Shown here piece by piece: positions 13,657 through 25,300 of a stretch of 64,000 bases of DNA. Source of the DNA: Anaeramoeba flamelloides (lineage: Eukaryota; Metamonada; Anaeramoebidae); contig JANTQA010000057.1 of NCBI GenBank assembly GCA_027625915.1, forward strand, positions 11,470,001 through 11,534,000, written 5' to 3'. Under the pieces are notes generated by a model, which did no database searches, was not told the DNA's origin, and saw only the letters and a program-made list of their open reading frames with translations. The position numbers and the translations under genes were made by a program. Position 1 is the first letter of the stretch, and each line of letters begins with the position of its first letter.

Positions 13657-16600
13657 ATGACAGACAAAAGCAAAGAAGAAATACTTAGCTCCTGTTTTGA
13701 AATCTACAAGCAACAATTTAACGAACAAATTTCTGATGAAGATGAAAAGCCAATGAACGAAAACGAACTTTTAGAAACTCACAATTTAGCCTTTAGCACA
13801 GCAATTAGATCACTCCATCAGCAAACAGAAAACTCAAATCTAGGATTCAAAAAATTAAAAAAAGAACTAACTGTATCACTTTCGTTTTCTGTCTTTTCTT
13901 TTTGTGTTTTTTGTGAAGATCCTCCTATCACAAGAAATAAGTAAATTTCTTATTTGGTTCTTTTTTTTTATTAACTTTTATTGTCAAAAAGGAATTAACA
14001 AACAAAAAGCAAGATGAAGAAACTGTCGGAGGGCATTTTTATTCATTTCTTCGCTCTAACAGAGAAAGGAGTGTCAAGTTTTGTTGCGAATACTTGAACC
14101 AGATCTTTGTTGATCCCGAAGACAAGAATTATCCGATCAAGATGTATCTTGAAGAAACACAAGACTTACCTTATTCAAGTGAAGTGTTGAATAGGTTCTT
14201 AAGAATTATGAAGCAACGAAAGCGTGACGAAGCAAGAGCTCGGCTAGAACAGAACTATGAACACGAGATGGAATTACAAAAGAAAAAGAAAAACAAAAAA
14301 AAATCATCCTCATCGTCATCGACCTTGTCTGAAAAAGGCAGTCTGGGAAATGGCGAAATTGAAAATGCTTCAGAAAACAATTTAATCCAAAACGAGGAAA
14401 ATACAACAGACCAACAAGAACAAAAACCAAAAACTCTATTATCAATTTTAAACAGTCAAGAAAAAACTAAATCCTCAACATCAAGGAGACACAGATCAAG
14501 AGGTGAAGGAGTAAAAGCTGGTTATGGGTTTGCCTTGTGGATAATTAGTTGGATTGTTTATGGTTTGTTTCTAGTTTTGATTCCATTTTTCCTATTTACC
14601 ATTGTTTTTTCAAAAAAAAAGAAAAGAAAAGAAAAGAAAAGAAATTTCAAGTGTTGATAAGACCAACTTTTCCACCAAATTTAAAAAACTAAAAATTGTT
14701 ACAATTGCTAACACTTTATACTAATAATGATTGGTTTGGGTCCCAAAATTATTTGATTAGGCATCTATTCAAAAATGATTTTCTTTAAAAATAACTTTTA
14801 CCCCAATTCAAAAATTTTAGAACACATCAAAATTCAAAAATTTTAAAAAATTCTTATTTAATCAGATTCTAGAAGAAATACCAAATTAGAACCATTCACG
14901 AATTGGAATGTTAACAAATATTTATCAATTTTCATAAAATAAAAAATAGATAATTATCAAACTAATAAATCAAGGGTGTGTTAAAAATTTTGGAGAGAGC
15001 ACAAGGAAAAAAATTCATTTCTAAATTTGTTGAAATTCTTTTCGCAATTGTTGGATCGATCAAAAGATTAGACAACTTCAACTAATTTTTTTTGAGTTCT
15101 TCTATTTTGATTTAACTAACTCAAATTTAGCCTAATATCAATTGTTCATTCTCAAAAAATTTGTGATCGAATGCAAACATATTTAGGTAATTCAAAAAAT
15201 GAAAACAAAACAAAAAACTCCAAAATAATAAAATGATTTTCAATTTTTTCAAAAATTAAAAATTATAACCAATTTGAATGAAATTGTATTATTGTAATTC
15301 TTTTAACTATGTCAATCAGAGTTCTCAAAAAGATTCCATTTTTGGAATTTATAAAACTAAAAAATTTCCAATTTGGAATTAAAAACTTAAAATGATTCCA
15401 AAGGAATTGGTTTTTATTCAAATCCCCCCCTGTTAAAGTCCCTTTTTGCATTTTTTTTTTCAAAAACATTAAAAATTATTTTATTCTGATCTTTTATTTA
15501 TCAAAAAAAAAGAATTTTTCTTTGGTACCAAAGCTCTATTAAAAAAAAAAAAAAAAAAAAGATTCTTTTGATTCTCTTTCAAAGTTAAATTTTTTTTCTG
15601 AAAATAAACTCAACAAAAAATCATCAGAATTGTCAAAAAGGTGCTAAAAACAAAAAAATCTGGAGAAGCAAAACCTCAAATATTTATTTATTATTAGTAA
15701 CCAAGAAATTCTTTCAAATATTATTAAAAACAATTATTTATTAATTATTAAATTTTGAAGAATGATGGGATTCTATTAAAAAACCAATTTAAACAAAAAA
15801 TAAGAAATAAGTTGAGATTAATCATGAAATAAAAAAAGAATAATTTGGTTCCATGAAAAAAAAAAAAAATCCTTTGGTTTTTTTCCAAAAAGAATCAAAA
15901 ATGTTAACTCTGATAATGTAATTTTCAAAAAGTTTAAAAGAAAAAGTTTTCAAAAGTATGGATCGAGAAAACAGATAACAAAACTTTAATAGAGATATTC
16001 AAGGTGTTTTTATAAAAGACTTTTTTTTATGATCTAATTTTACTTCTGAAGAGATCATTGATAGAAATCAATTTTCAATGACAAAAAATATATAAAATAA
16101 TAAGAGATTTCGGAAATGAATCCAAAAAATGATAAAAATAAAAAAAACTTTAATTCCAAAGGAAAATTTATATCTCGGCATTTGGCTAGATAAAAAACGG
16201 GTATATTATTAAATTTCAAATTTGGCCAAATTGAATTTTTTTCGTATTTTTGAATACTTTCTTGGTTATTTGCATTGATATAAAAGTTTTGAATTATTGT
16301 GAGAGGAAAAATCAAAAAGATATTTTGTGATTAGTAGTATTTTATTAGTTAAATTGTAGAAAATCCAAAATGTTGAAATCATCAATACTAAATATTTTTA
16401 AAAATTTGTTCGAAACTCAATAATAACCTAAAAAGTTATGTAGAAATTTTTTCCCTTGAAACAAGTATTACAAGCTTAATTTGTCTCTTAATTATTTTTT
16501 TTTATCAAATTCCAAGCCAAAATTCCCTAGCATACCATACAATCCAAACCACCCAAACCTACCCTTACGTACCTTAACCCGTACAAATACCTGAAAAATT

Positions 16601-18937
16601 GTCTTTAAATATTTACAGTACAATAAATTTCAATAGAATTGACTATGTTTAAAAAATTGAGAATTTGACCAATTTTGAAATTTTACTAAATTTGACAAAG
16701 TTTTTATTTTCCCTAAAAAACTCATTTAAAATTTAATCTTGATAAAATATTGACCAATTTCAAAAAATTAATCAATAGCAACAAAAAAAATTTTACTCCT
16801 GGATTAAAAATTCATTTTTTAAAAAAAGTATTACATATTCAGCTATTATATGGATTAGAAATATTTGATTTGACAAAAATAGATTATAAAGATATTGATA
16901 CTTGGATAAATAAAAAAAGTATAAAATTTTTACTAATCAACCCACATTCCCCCAGATTTTTTATAAAACTGAAGCAAAAAAATGATCCTGTCAGAATAAC
17001 AAGATATAAAAGAAGGTTTAATTTAATTCATAAATTAAATTATCTTAGGTTTTGATGAATTAATAAGTTAGCTATTTCCCTTTTAGAAAAAAAGAATTTG
17101 AAAATATTAACTGGCATCTTAAAATTTTAAAACAACTAGAAATTGAACTAGACAATTCCAGAATTCAAAATTTAGAAAATAGTCCGAGTTGGAAATGTCT
17201 TTAAATATTTAAAAATTATCCAAAATAATATTAAAAAACAGTCGTGTCATCAAGTGCCGTAGAGTGCCTAGGTTTTCTTGAGGTTTTCTGTTTTATTTGT
17301 TAAGTGTTCTAGGTTTTTTTGAGGTTTTCTATTTTATTTAGAAAATCTATTGATTTTCGTGAGTTTTCTATTTATTTGTGAAGTGTTCTAGGTTTTTTTT
17401 ACTTTAGAAATAAACAGAAAATTTTAATAAATTTTCGGTTTATTTCTAAAAGTAAAAAAAAAAAACTAACGAAAATCTATTAATTTTCCAAATAAATAGA
17501 AAACTCAAGAAAACCTAAAGGCGGTTTTTTTTAATTCAAAAGAATGGAGAAAAATCAAAGATTTTACTCAATTTTTTTTGAATTCTGGAAAAGCTAACGG
17601 AGTTTTTTTTACTTTAGAAATAAACGGAAAATTTTTGAAATTTTCTTCTTATTTCTCAAATTAAAAAAAAGCTAACGTCGGTTTTCCAAAATTCAAAGGA
17701 AAATAGAAAAATCAAAGATTTTACTATATTCTTTTGAATCCTGGGAAACCTAACCAAAAAAGATATTTAAAATGGAAGGATTCAACTGTAATTTTAAAAC
17801 TAAGAAATTTTATAAATTAATTAACAGATACTCTTATGTTATGAATAAAAACAAATCAAAAAATTGTGAATTATGAATTATTATGCAAAAAAATAAACAA
17901 TTTAGATATTATTGAAGATTTAGACCCTTTTAATGAAATTTCCTAGCCTATAAAGATAATAGCAAAATCTGGATATACAAATTTAAAAAAATTAATACAT
18001 TTAATATATTAAAAAATAATAATATTTTGAATATTATTACAAAAAAAGATTCATCATGTTTATTATCCCTTAGTGGATAATAAACTTATTTTTGAGTCTT
18101 TATTAAAATTCCCAAATAAAAATTTAGGGATTTGGGAAAATAATAGGGGTTAATAACTCCTCCCTTAAATAATAATAAAATAAAAAAAAAGAGTTTTTTT
18201 TTCACACTTTTTTAAAACGGCTTTATTATTTTTTAGATTTTTTTATATTTAAAATTATTTGCTGATAAAAGTAAAAGAAAATTTAAGATTGCTCATTTTA
18301 ATTATGAATGGAAGAAATTAACAATAATTGTTGAATCAAAAAACAAATAATACAATTCTTTCATTTCTTTTTTTTTTCAGTATTTAATAAATTAAAAATA
18401 ATAATTAAATTGTTCATAGAAAATATTTTTTAAATTGTAAAGCAGAATATTTAAAAAAATTTTTTAATCAAATAATCAAAATAATTTATCATTGTTCATA
18501 AATATTAATACTAATCAAAATAATTCATATTATAAAAATTCTCTGTAATATTTTCTTTTTACATTTTCATATAAATAAAAGGTGTTTATGTACTTTGGGC
18601 GCTTGTTCCTTCTCATGTCTATGAATCTTTGGGTGTTTCTTATTATCCAAATCAATATTGGGCAATAGCAATTCCAGTTTATATATGGGTATGTGCATTG
18701 TGTGTACTTTTTTGGGAATTTGCATTAAGTTTAGTTCAAACAAAATCTTTATCAGATTATCAATGTGTAACAGATTCTTCTGCAATTTTTAGAGATGAAG
18801 AGAATGACCAATATAATGAAACATTTAGATTTGAGCATTCTTTGCCTTTAATAGAAGATATCCCCTTACAAACAGTTAATAAATTACTTTTTGATGAAAA
18901 AATAAAGAAACTTGATTCAGATGAAGAATCAGATTAA
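13657..18937 (+). CDS. PIGP: PIG-P, GPI-GlcNAc transferase subunit P, with a GBP-like helical N-terminal extension
   Basis: PIG-P is a small subunit of the ER complex that adds GlcNAc to phosphatidylinositol, the first step of GPI-anchor synthesis. Exons: 13657-13872, 13992-14562 and 18582-18937 (1,143 nt, 380 aa). Residues about 250-380 are PIG-P: YGFALWIISWIVYG|VYVLWA is the first membrane helix, split by the second intron; then YYPNQYWAIAIPVYIW, a second helix, and the C-terminal PLIEDIPLQTVNKLLFD motif. Residues 1 to about 165 resemble the C-terminal helical domain of guanylate-binding proteins (YKQQFNEQ, ELLETHNLAFSTAIRSL, RSVKFCCEYLNQIF, SSEVLNRFLR). No GTPase domain lies upstream. A Ser/Lys-rich linker joins the parts within one exon. 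PIG-P is usually 130-180 aa. PIG-P is certain; the GBP match is by eye. Translation from an internal Met at 14268 remains possible. Confidence 0.88.
13873..13991 (+). other. PIG-P intron 1
   Basis: 119 bp, GTATCA donor and TCAAAAAG acceptor, phase 0. Joining the flanks reads KKLKKELT|ELTNKKQ. The donor is weaker than in other genes here, so the exact boundary is moderately secure. Confidence 0.6.
14815..15225 (-). repeat. Dispersed TIR-type repeat, family B, copy 1 (reverse orientation)
   Basis: The reverse complement of this stretch matches 54125-54545 and 36000-36370, including AATTTATAAACAA-like and TTGATTAAATAAG blocks and the GTGTGTTAAAAATTTT terminal motif. It is more diverged than the 54-kb copy. 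Confidence 0.55.
16525..16605. other. C-rich island in AT-rich intron
   Basis: About 80 bp rich in CC and CA dinucleotides (CATACCATACAATCCAAACC, then CACCCAAACCTACCC). This is strikingly unlike its surroundings. It lies about 140 bp upstream of the recognisable LINE sequence. No frame or fold could be assigned. Confidence 0.4.
16740..18190 (+). mobile_element. Decayed 5'-truncated LINE (non-LTR retrotransposon), interrupted by hairpin array 2
   Basis: The segment at 16750-17055 translates as a reverse-transcriptase thumb-like region (VLHIQLLYGLEIFDL, then RITRYKRRFNLIHKLNYL). After the hairpin insertion (17240-17760) the text resumes with STVILKLRNFINKL and CELC. These match STILKFRSFTNRL and CPLC of the LINE fragment at 63240-63725, the start of the C-terminal Cys/His region. 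It ends in an A-rich tail. The frame is broken several times; it is a dead copy inside the PIG-P intron. Confidence 0.65.
17240..17760. repeat. Hairpin array 2, inserted in a LINE
   Basis: It uses the same three stem types and (C)CTAACG-type spacers as the array at 11526-12190, in a different order. It opens with CAAGTGCCGTAGAGTGCCTA, cognate to the block near 11708. A type II hairpin is nested inside a type III stem (arms near 17270-17345 and 17467-17515). Three simpler hairpins follow, ending GGGAAACCTAACC at 17757. LINE sequence flanks both sides, so the array arrived after the LINE. Confidence 0.75.
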
Positions 18938-20371
18938 TAATTAATTATTTTACATTTACTTTGTTTTTTTTTTATAGAAAAAAAAATAATAATAATTGAA
19001 ATTATTACTTTCTGGAATTCTTTTATTTACTTATACATAACCTAACACTTTTAAAAAGCTAAAACTCATCAAAAAAAAATTAATATAGGAAATTTCTATG
19101 ATTATTTTTTTATTGAAATAAAGAGTTGCCTTTTTGAAAAAAAAATAAAGAAGAAGAAGAAGTGGTAGAAAAGAGAGATTTAATAATTGAAAAGAAATTA
19201 CAATTCAAAATTTTTAGTCTTTCTGTCATTAGAAACAGATTTTTTCGATAAACTAGACAAAGATAACAAGAAAAAAAGAAAAGAAAAAAGAGAACAAAAC
19301 CACAATTCTAAGCTGTCACACCCAAATTCAATTTTTGAAAAAAAAAACTCATTATAAATTTATTGTCTAAGAATTACTAAATGAGAACTCCTTACTTAAT
19401 GGAAATGTTCAAAAACTCAATTTTTATTTAATATCACTTCAAAAGAATGAAAATTCTTCTTTCTTATTTTTGATTATTTAATTTTGAAAACAATATTCCC
19501 ATTTAAAAAAAAAAAAACAATTATGTATGTATATATCTTTCATTAAATAGTGGATGTTAAAAGTTCACATTTTGTACGAATCTCTAATTTAAATAAAACT
19601 CTATTTAAGTTTTTTTTCTGCTTAATCAAACAATAATATAAGAAAAAGAATAAAAAGAAGATAATACATTTTCCAAGAAATCTTTTTAATTATTTAAAGT
19701 TTAGTTAAGTTATATTGAAGGATTTTGAAAAGTAGCCCATCTCCTTTAAACTTTCAGAAAATTAAAAAAAAAAAATAAACAAAAACTTTAACTTTGCATA
19801 AAATCAAGAAAGGTTATATCTACCCTAATCTTTTTTTTTTTTTCATAATAATTTATATAACTGTAATCGAATAAGAAACTGTGATTTACATTTAGTTCTT
19901 ATTGTTGATTATCTTAAGGATTGATCAATCTCATAATCAAATTAAAAAATAATATAACAAAACAGTTGATCTGATCATCGATTTGAATTCTTTTTTTTTT
20001 TTGTTGATTATAAAAAAATAATTTTTCTTTGTTCAGATCTGTTTTTTATTTTCCAAAAATTTATTTTTTTAAAAAATAGAGTTGAAAAAAGCCTAAAATT
20101 TTTTTTTCCCTTTTTTATCTGCATGGCTTTTCTTTATTTTGAGAAGAAGAGTTATAAAGCAAAAAAACTCAAGTAGTTACTTGTTAATACCGGGTTCTGA
20201 AATAAAAAAGTACTGTCAACTTGAAAATTAAAATCTAAAAAGTACAAACAAAAAAAAACCAAAGTTTTAAGAAAATCAGATCAAAAAGAAAAAAGAAATT
20301 ATAAAAATTAAATAACGAAAAGAAAGGGGCATTCATGATTAATTATCAAATCAAATTAAATTAATCAAAAA

Positions 20372-20410
20372 TATCATGGATGCGATTTTAGGGGTTCTTC
20401 ATCCATGATA
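20372..20410. other. Short perfect hairpin
   Basis: TATCATGGATG and CATCCATGATA form an 11-bp perfect stem around a 17-nt loop. Its G and C content stands out from the neighbourhood. Function unknown. Confidence 0.4.
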
Positions 20411-21934
20411 AGATGCAAAAGATAACTTATTTTCAAATTTGAAAAATAAATTTTGTTTTTAATCATTTTTAAAAATAACACAACAATAAAATTTTCTTAA
20501 AACAATACAATTATCCTCTTAATTAAAAAGAAATATAATAGAAGGTGGATTGAACAATAAAACAAAAAAATAAAAAAATCCAATTTATTTTTTATTTTCT
20601 TAACATTTTTTTTTTTTTACAGTCTTTAAGGTTTACAATCCCTGAAATTTGAAAAAAGATTATTAATTGGAATAGTGTTGGGTTAAAGAATATTAAATGA
20701 AGCATGGATAATACAATAAATAATTAATTGTGTTTCAGAATATAAGGGGGTATCTACATTTTACAAATTTTGAGTATCACAATTTATAAGAAATTGCTTT
20801 TATTCAAATCAAATCTTTAACCAAATACATTAATATTCTAATAAATATGAGAGTGGGATACTTTAGTATAATAGATGTTAAAACCAATTAAAAAACGGAA
20901 ATCAAAAAAAAATGAAAAAATTGAGCTTGAAAAAATAAATAAAAATCATTTATTCGTTGATCTTACTGTTACTTTCAAAATAAAAAAAGAAAAATTTTCA
21001 TTCAATTTTCCTCAAAAATCCCTTTCCAATAATTAAAAATAATCATCAAATTCGCAATTCTAAAAGGATAATTTAATAATTTATGCTTTTTTTACAGAAT
21101 ATTAAAAATTTGAAAAGTTACATGATATAAAAATCTGTTTTGGGAAAGTTAAACGAAAATTTTGTTCAATTTATTTTGAAATAAATGATATCTCTAACAT
21201 TTGATACAATTACTTTTTATTTACTTGATTTTATTTTTAATTATGGTTCACAATACTTTTATTTGAAAATTTTTTTAATTAACAAATTACTTTTTATATC
21301 AAAAGTATTCCCAAAAGCCTTCAAAAACCCAATTATCATATTATTGATTTAATTCTATTTTGGTTCAGAAAATAGGTTCTATTTTTGAAAATTATTCTTA
21401 TAAAAAATGATTTATTGGATGTGATTGTTTGATTTGATATTTATTTATTTGCAATTAAATTGATAAACTCAAAATAATTCTTAATTCCCTTGAAATTTAT
21501 ATAACCAAATTTTCTATTTCTTTGGGTGGAATCATTTGTAACTTTTTTTTGATCCCAAGAATTCAATCCTCTTTACTTTAATCTTTGAAATAAATATTCT
21601 TTGTTTTGGTTTTGGTTGTTTGATAAAAATATTTGAAATTAGAATTTTGAAAACAAATTTGTCTAAAAAATGTTTTGTAAAATAATAATAAATAGTAATT
21701 GGACCAGAAATTTAAGATTCTAAATTTTTTGAATTCCTCCAAATTAATCAGGAAAAGAAAACAAATGTTTGAAAATATGATTTTGATTGAATTTTTTTTT
21801 TTTAATGATTTTAACAAGTTTTTATAGAAAGATGATCTTTCTTGTTTGATCTTCTAAAAGAATAGAATTATTTAAAATTCACATCTTTTTTCGCTCAATT
21901 TTATTGATTTAATCTTGGATAAAATTTTAGTCAT

Positions 21935-22185
21935 TTCGTATAAACACATTTCTAGATCCAAAACCAAAGATGAATAAAACCAAAAAGTTGAATAAAAAAA
22001 AATGTACAAAAAATTGAAAAATTAAGGTTCAACTCTGAATTAATTTGGGTTCGTTTTTTTTTTCACAAATTGAACAAGGAACAGTATTTAGGTTTTAAAG
22101 TCAAAATATCCCATAATATCAAAAATTGTTTTTTGTAATAAAAAATTTGCAAAATGGTGAAATGTACCTACTTACTGATCTAAAA
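21935..22185 (+). repeat. Dispersed noncoding repeat, family A, copy 2
   Basis: This is the shorter partner of the repeat at 40-460. It lies about 150 bp upstream of the first RasGAP exon, so its sequence could sit in that promoter or 5' leader. Confidence 0.5.
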
Positions 22186-22333
22186 AAAGTTTTTTTCTCC
22201 AATCAAACAAGAAAAAATCTTCTATCACTTAATTATATTATATCAAAAAAACGGTAAAGTTTCTCAAAGTGTATATCTTGAAAAACAAATAAATTGTCCC
22301 ATTTTTTATCATATTTTTTTTTTTAAAATCTTT

Positions 22334-25300
22334 ATGCAGGGTTATCCAAAATTCAATTATTTCTCAACTGACAAAGAATTATTAAATTTCAATATTGGTG
22401 AGAAAATAGAAGTTGATCAAAGTTGTGGTTTGAACAATGGATGGATTACTGGAAAAAATAAGATGACCAATAAAAAAGGAAAATTCCCTTGTAAGTAATT
22501 TAGTAACCAAAAAGAAAAAAAAAAAAAAAACAATTATTTATTTCCGTTTCTTTCAACTAAAAACCAACGTCAAAAAAAAAACAATTATCGATCTTTTGTT
22601 TCTTTTTTACAAAATTGGATTAATTTTAGTGCTCTATCTTAAACTTAATAAAACAACAAACGAATTAAGTCCACCTGCTTCAAAAACAAATAATTTTTTG
22701 ATTTCAACATTTAAAGTTAATAAATTGTTAATCAAAAAGCAAATGGAATCTTTGGAAGAAAAAGAAAAACAAAAACAAAAAACAAAAGAAAAGTCCAAAA
22801 GAAAAGAAAAAGAAAAAGTTAAAGACAAAGAAAATGAAAAAAGATTACAAAAAGAAAAACAAAAACAAAACATCAGGTACATTCTGAAAACGAGATCTAT
22901 TCGTGTTCAAGAAGTTTTACCAAGGATGCCGTATCTTAAGCAATCCTTTGTACATTTTTCTGAACAAAAGGGAAAATATGAGGAAAGGTATGTAATTTTA
23001 AACGACAAAACTTTAACACTATATTTGGATGAGGAATCCTATTTGGCCAACAAACCACTCAAGATCTTAAATTTAAAATCCTTAATTTCTGTCGAGTCAC
23101 TTTATAATAAAGGGCTTTTTGATAACAATCAAGATAACAAGAAGAATATATTTGAAGAAAACCAAGAAATAACAAAAAAATTAAATATAATAAGTACAAT
23201 CAAAACAAAAACAAGTAAAGCAACCACAAACACTGCAACAAGCAAATACCGAATGAGATTATTGTTTTCAACTCAATCATATTTTCTGGAAACAAAGACT
23301 TTTGAAGAATTAGAATGCTGGGTCGAGTGGCTAAATACTATTTTGTGTTTATGGAAAATCTCATCTCTTGAGCCAAATCCTGAAGACACACGACTATTAA
23401 TTGAATTCTTAAAATATTTACAAATAATTGAAAACAATTCTAAAAAGTCAAAGAAATTTTTAAAGAATATGACTTCAACATCAAATTTAAAACAGAGTCT
23501 TCTTGCTTCCTTTTCTAAAAAATTAGAATTAACAAAATTGATTTTGCCTTCTATCAAAGAATGGGTTGATTTAATTTTATTAAAATTATATTTGGTTCAT
23601 CACCCAATTTCGGATCAAAGATATAAATTAATGGCAATTTGTGATTATAAACCCACCAGCCCAAAAGAAAAAGAATTAAAATTCTCAAAATATGATTTTG
23701 TTACAGTTCTTGAAGCAAGACAAAATTTAAAATGGATTGGTGAATTAAAAGGAAAGGTTGGGTATTTTGATCCAAAGAATTTTCAATTATTAACAATTCA
23801 AAAAATATCAAAAGAAAAAAAAATAAAAGAAGATCTATTCAATTCTGAAAAAAGGAAAACAATTCAAACAAAATCAAGAAAAGAAGAAAAAGAAAAAGAA
23901 AAAGAAAAAGAAAAAGAAAAGGAAAAGGAAAAGGAAAAAGTAGAGGAAAAAGTAGAGGAAGAATTTGAAAAAAAAAATTTAACAAAAAATCCAAAAACAA
24001 ATGAAAAAGTAAACAATAAAGAATCTAATAAAAAAACAGAAATAAAATTTCAAAAAGAAGTTCTTATAAAAAAAAAACACAAAGAAAAAGAAAAAGAAAA
24101 GCACAAAGAAAAAGAAAAAGAAAAACACAAACAAAAAGAAAAAGAATATTGGGCAGAAAATATATTGAAAAATCCAAAAGGAATAGTACCAACGGATCCC
24201 TTAAATGGATTAAAATTTAGCTGTAAAGGATATTTATTCAGAAAAAATCCAAAAAAAAATAAAAAATGGAAAAAATCGTTTTGGATTTTAGAAGGATACA
24301 AATTATTTAAATTCCAAAACGAAAGTACAAACGTACCATTGCTAATTATTGATATAAGATCTATTACAACAATTGTTGATCGAAGTAAACTCTTAAATAA
24401 GGATTATTGCTTCCAATTATTTAGTCATGGCGAGGAATATATCTTTAGTGCGTTAGATCAAGAGTCATTTGAAAACTGGTTTGAAAAATTACAGTTTTGT
24501 ATTGACTGCTTATTAATGAATAATAATCAACCGATTATTGATATTGATGAAAACAAATATTTAAAAAAATCAAAAAGAATTTTAAAATTCTTAGAAATTG
24601 AATTAAAAATCATCAAAAAATCGATATTAAAATTTGAAAGAAAAAAATTAAAACAAGAAAAAAAAAGTAAAACTCCCTTTAATGAGAAAATAAAATTACA
24701 AATTTATGGAAATAAGGCAAAAAGATACCAAGATTATATATTATTCAATTCTTATATTATCATCTTGGGTGAATTAATTAATTTAAATTCTAGTTTGGTT
24801 TCAATAAAGAGGGCGAAAAGCAAATATCTGTCGATAATGGGATGCCTTAAATTTTCCAAAATAAATAATCTTAAATTTAATGAAGTTGGTTTTGTTATTA
24901 AAGAACATTTACATCAAATAAAGGATAAAAAATTCAAAATTAAAAAAGATGAATTTCTTGAAATTATGAAAGAAAAAAATCCAAAATATTTAAAAATCAA
25001 ATATAATAACAATATTGGATTTATTCCCAGAAATAATATAAAAATCATTCATTTGAATAATATAGGCAGATTGCAAAAGATTGCAAAAAATAAAAACTAT
25101 CATCTATTAAACATCATGTCATTAAAAAGTACATCTCAAAAAGACGTGGAACGAACTAAAAGAAAATCTTTAAATGAAAAAGATTTGATAAAAATAAGCC
25201 CCATATATAAAAATAAAAAAAAATCAAAGTCATTGATCGATTTATCAAAAAAGAGTAAGAAGACAATTAGCAGTAGTATATCTAAAAAGGATTTATTAAC

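Larger units (their letters stand above)
14563..18581 (+). other. PIG-P intron 2 (4,019 bp), loaded with mobile elements
   Basis: Donor TTTATG|GTTTGT, acceptor AAATAAAAG|GTGTTT, phase 1. The splice restores the PIG-P transmembrane segment IVYG|VYVLWALVP. The intron contains a reverse-oriented family B repeat (about 14815-15225), a C-rich island (16525-16605), a 5'-truncated LINE (about 16740-18190) and hairpin array 2 inserted in that LINE. The rest is AT-rich with no coding signal. Confidence 0.8.
18938..22333. other. Intergenic region, PIG-P to RasGAP
   Basis: About 3.4 kb with no conserved coding frame on either strand. It holds a small perfect hairpin (20372-20410) and family A repeat copy 2 (21935-22185). 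The remainder is AT-rich with homopolymer runs. Confidence 0.6.

Noticed and set aside
14563-14657. A basic tail after the first PIG-P helix, suggesting a tail-anchored protein ending KKKKRKEKKRNFKC
   Set aside because: This is intron read-through. Splicing to 18582 restores the conserved PIG-P sequence.
16055-16315. 86-codon minus-strand frame in the PIG-P intron
   Set aside because: Composition is that of random AT-rich text, with no start context and no motif.
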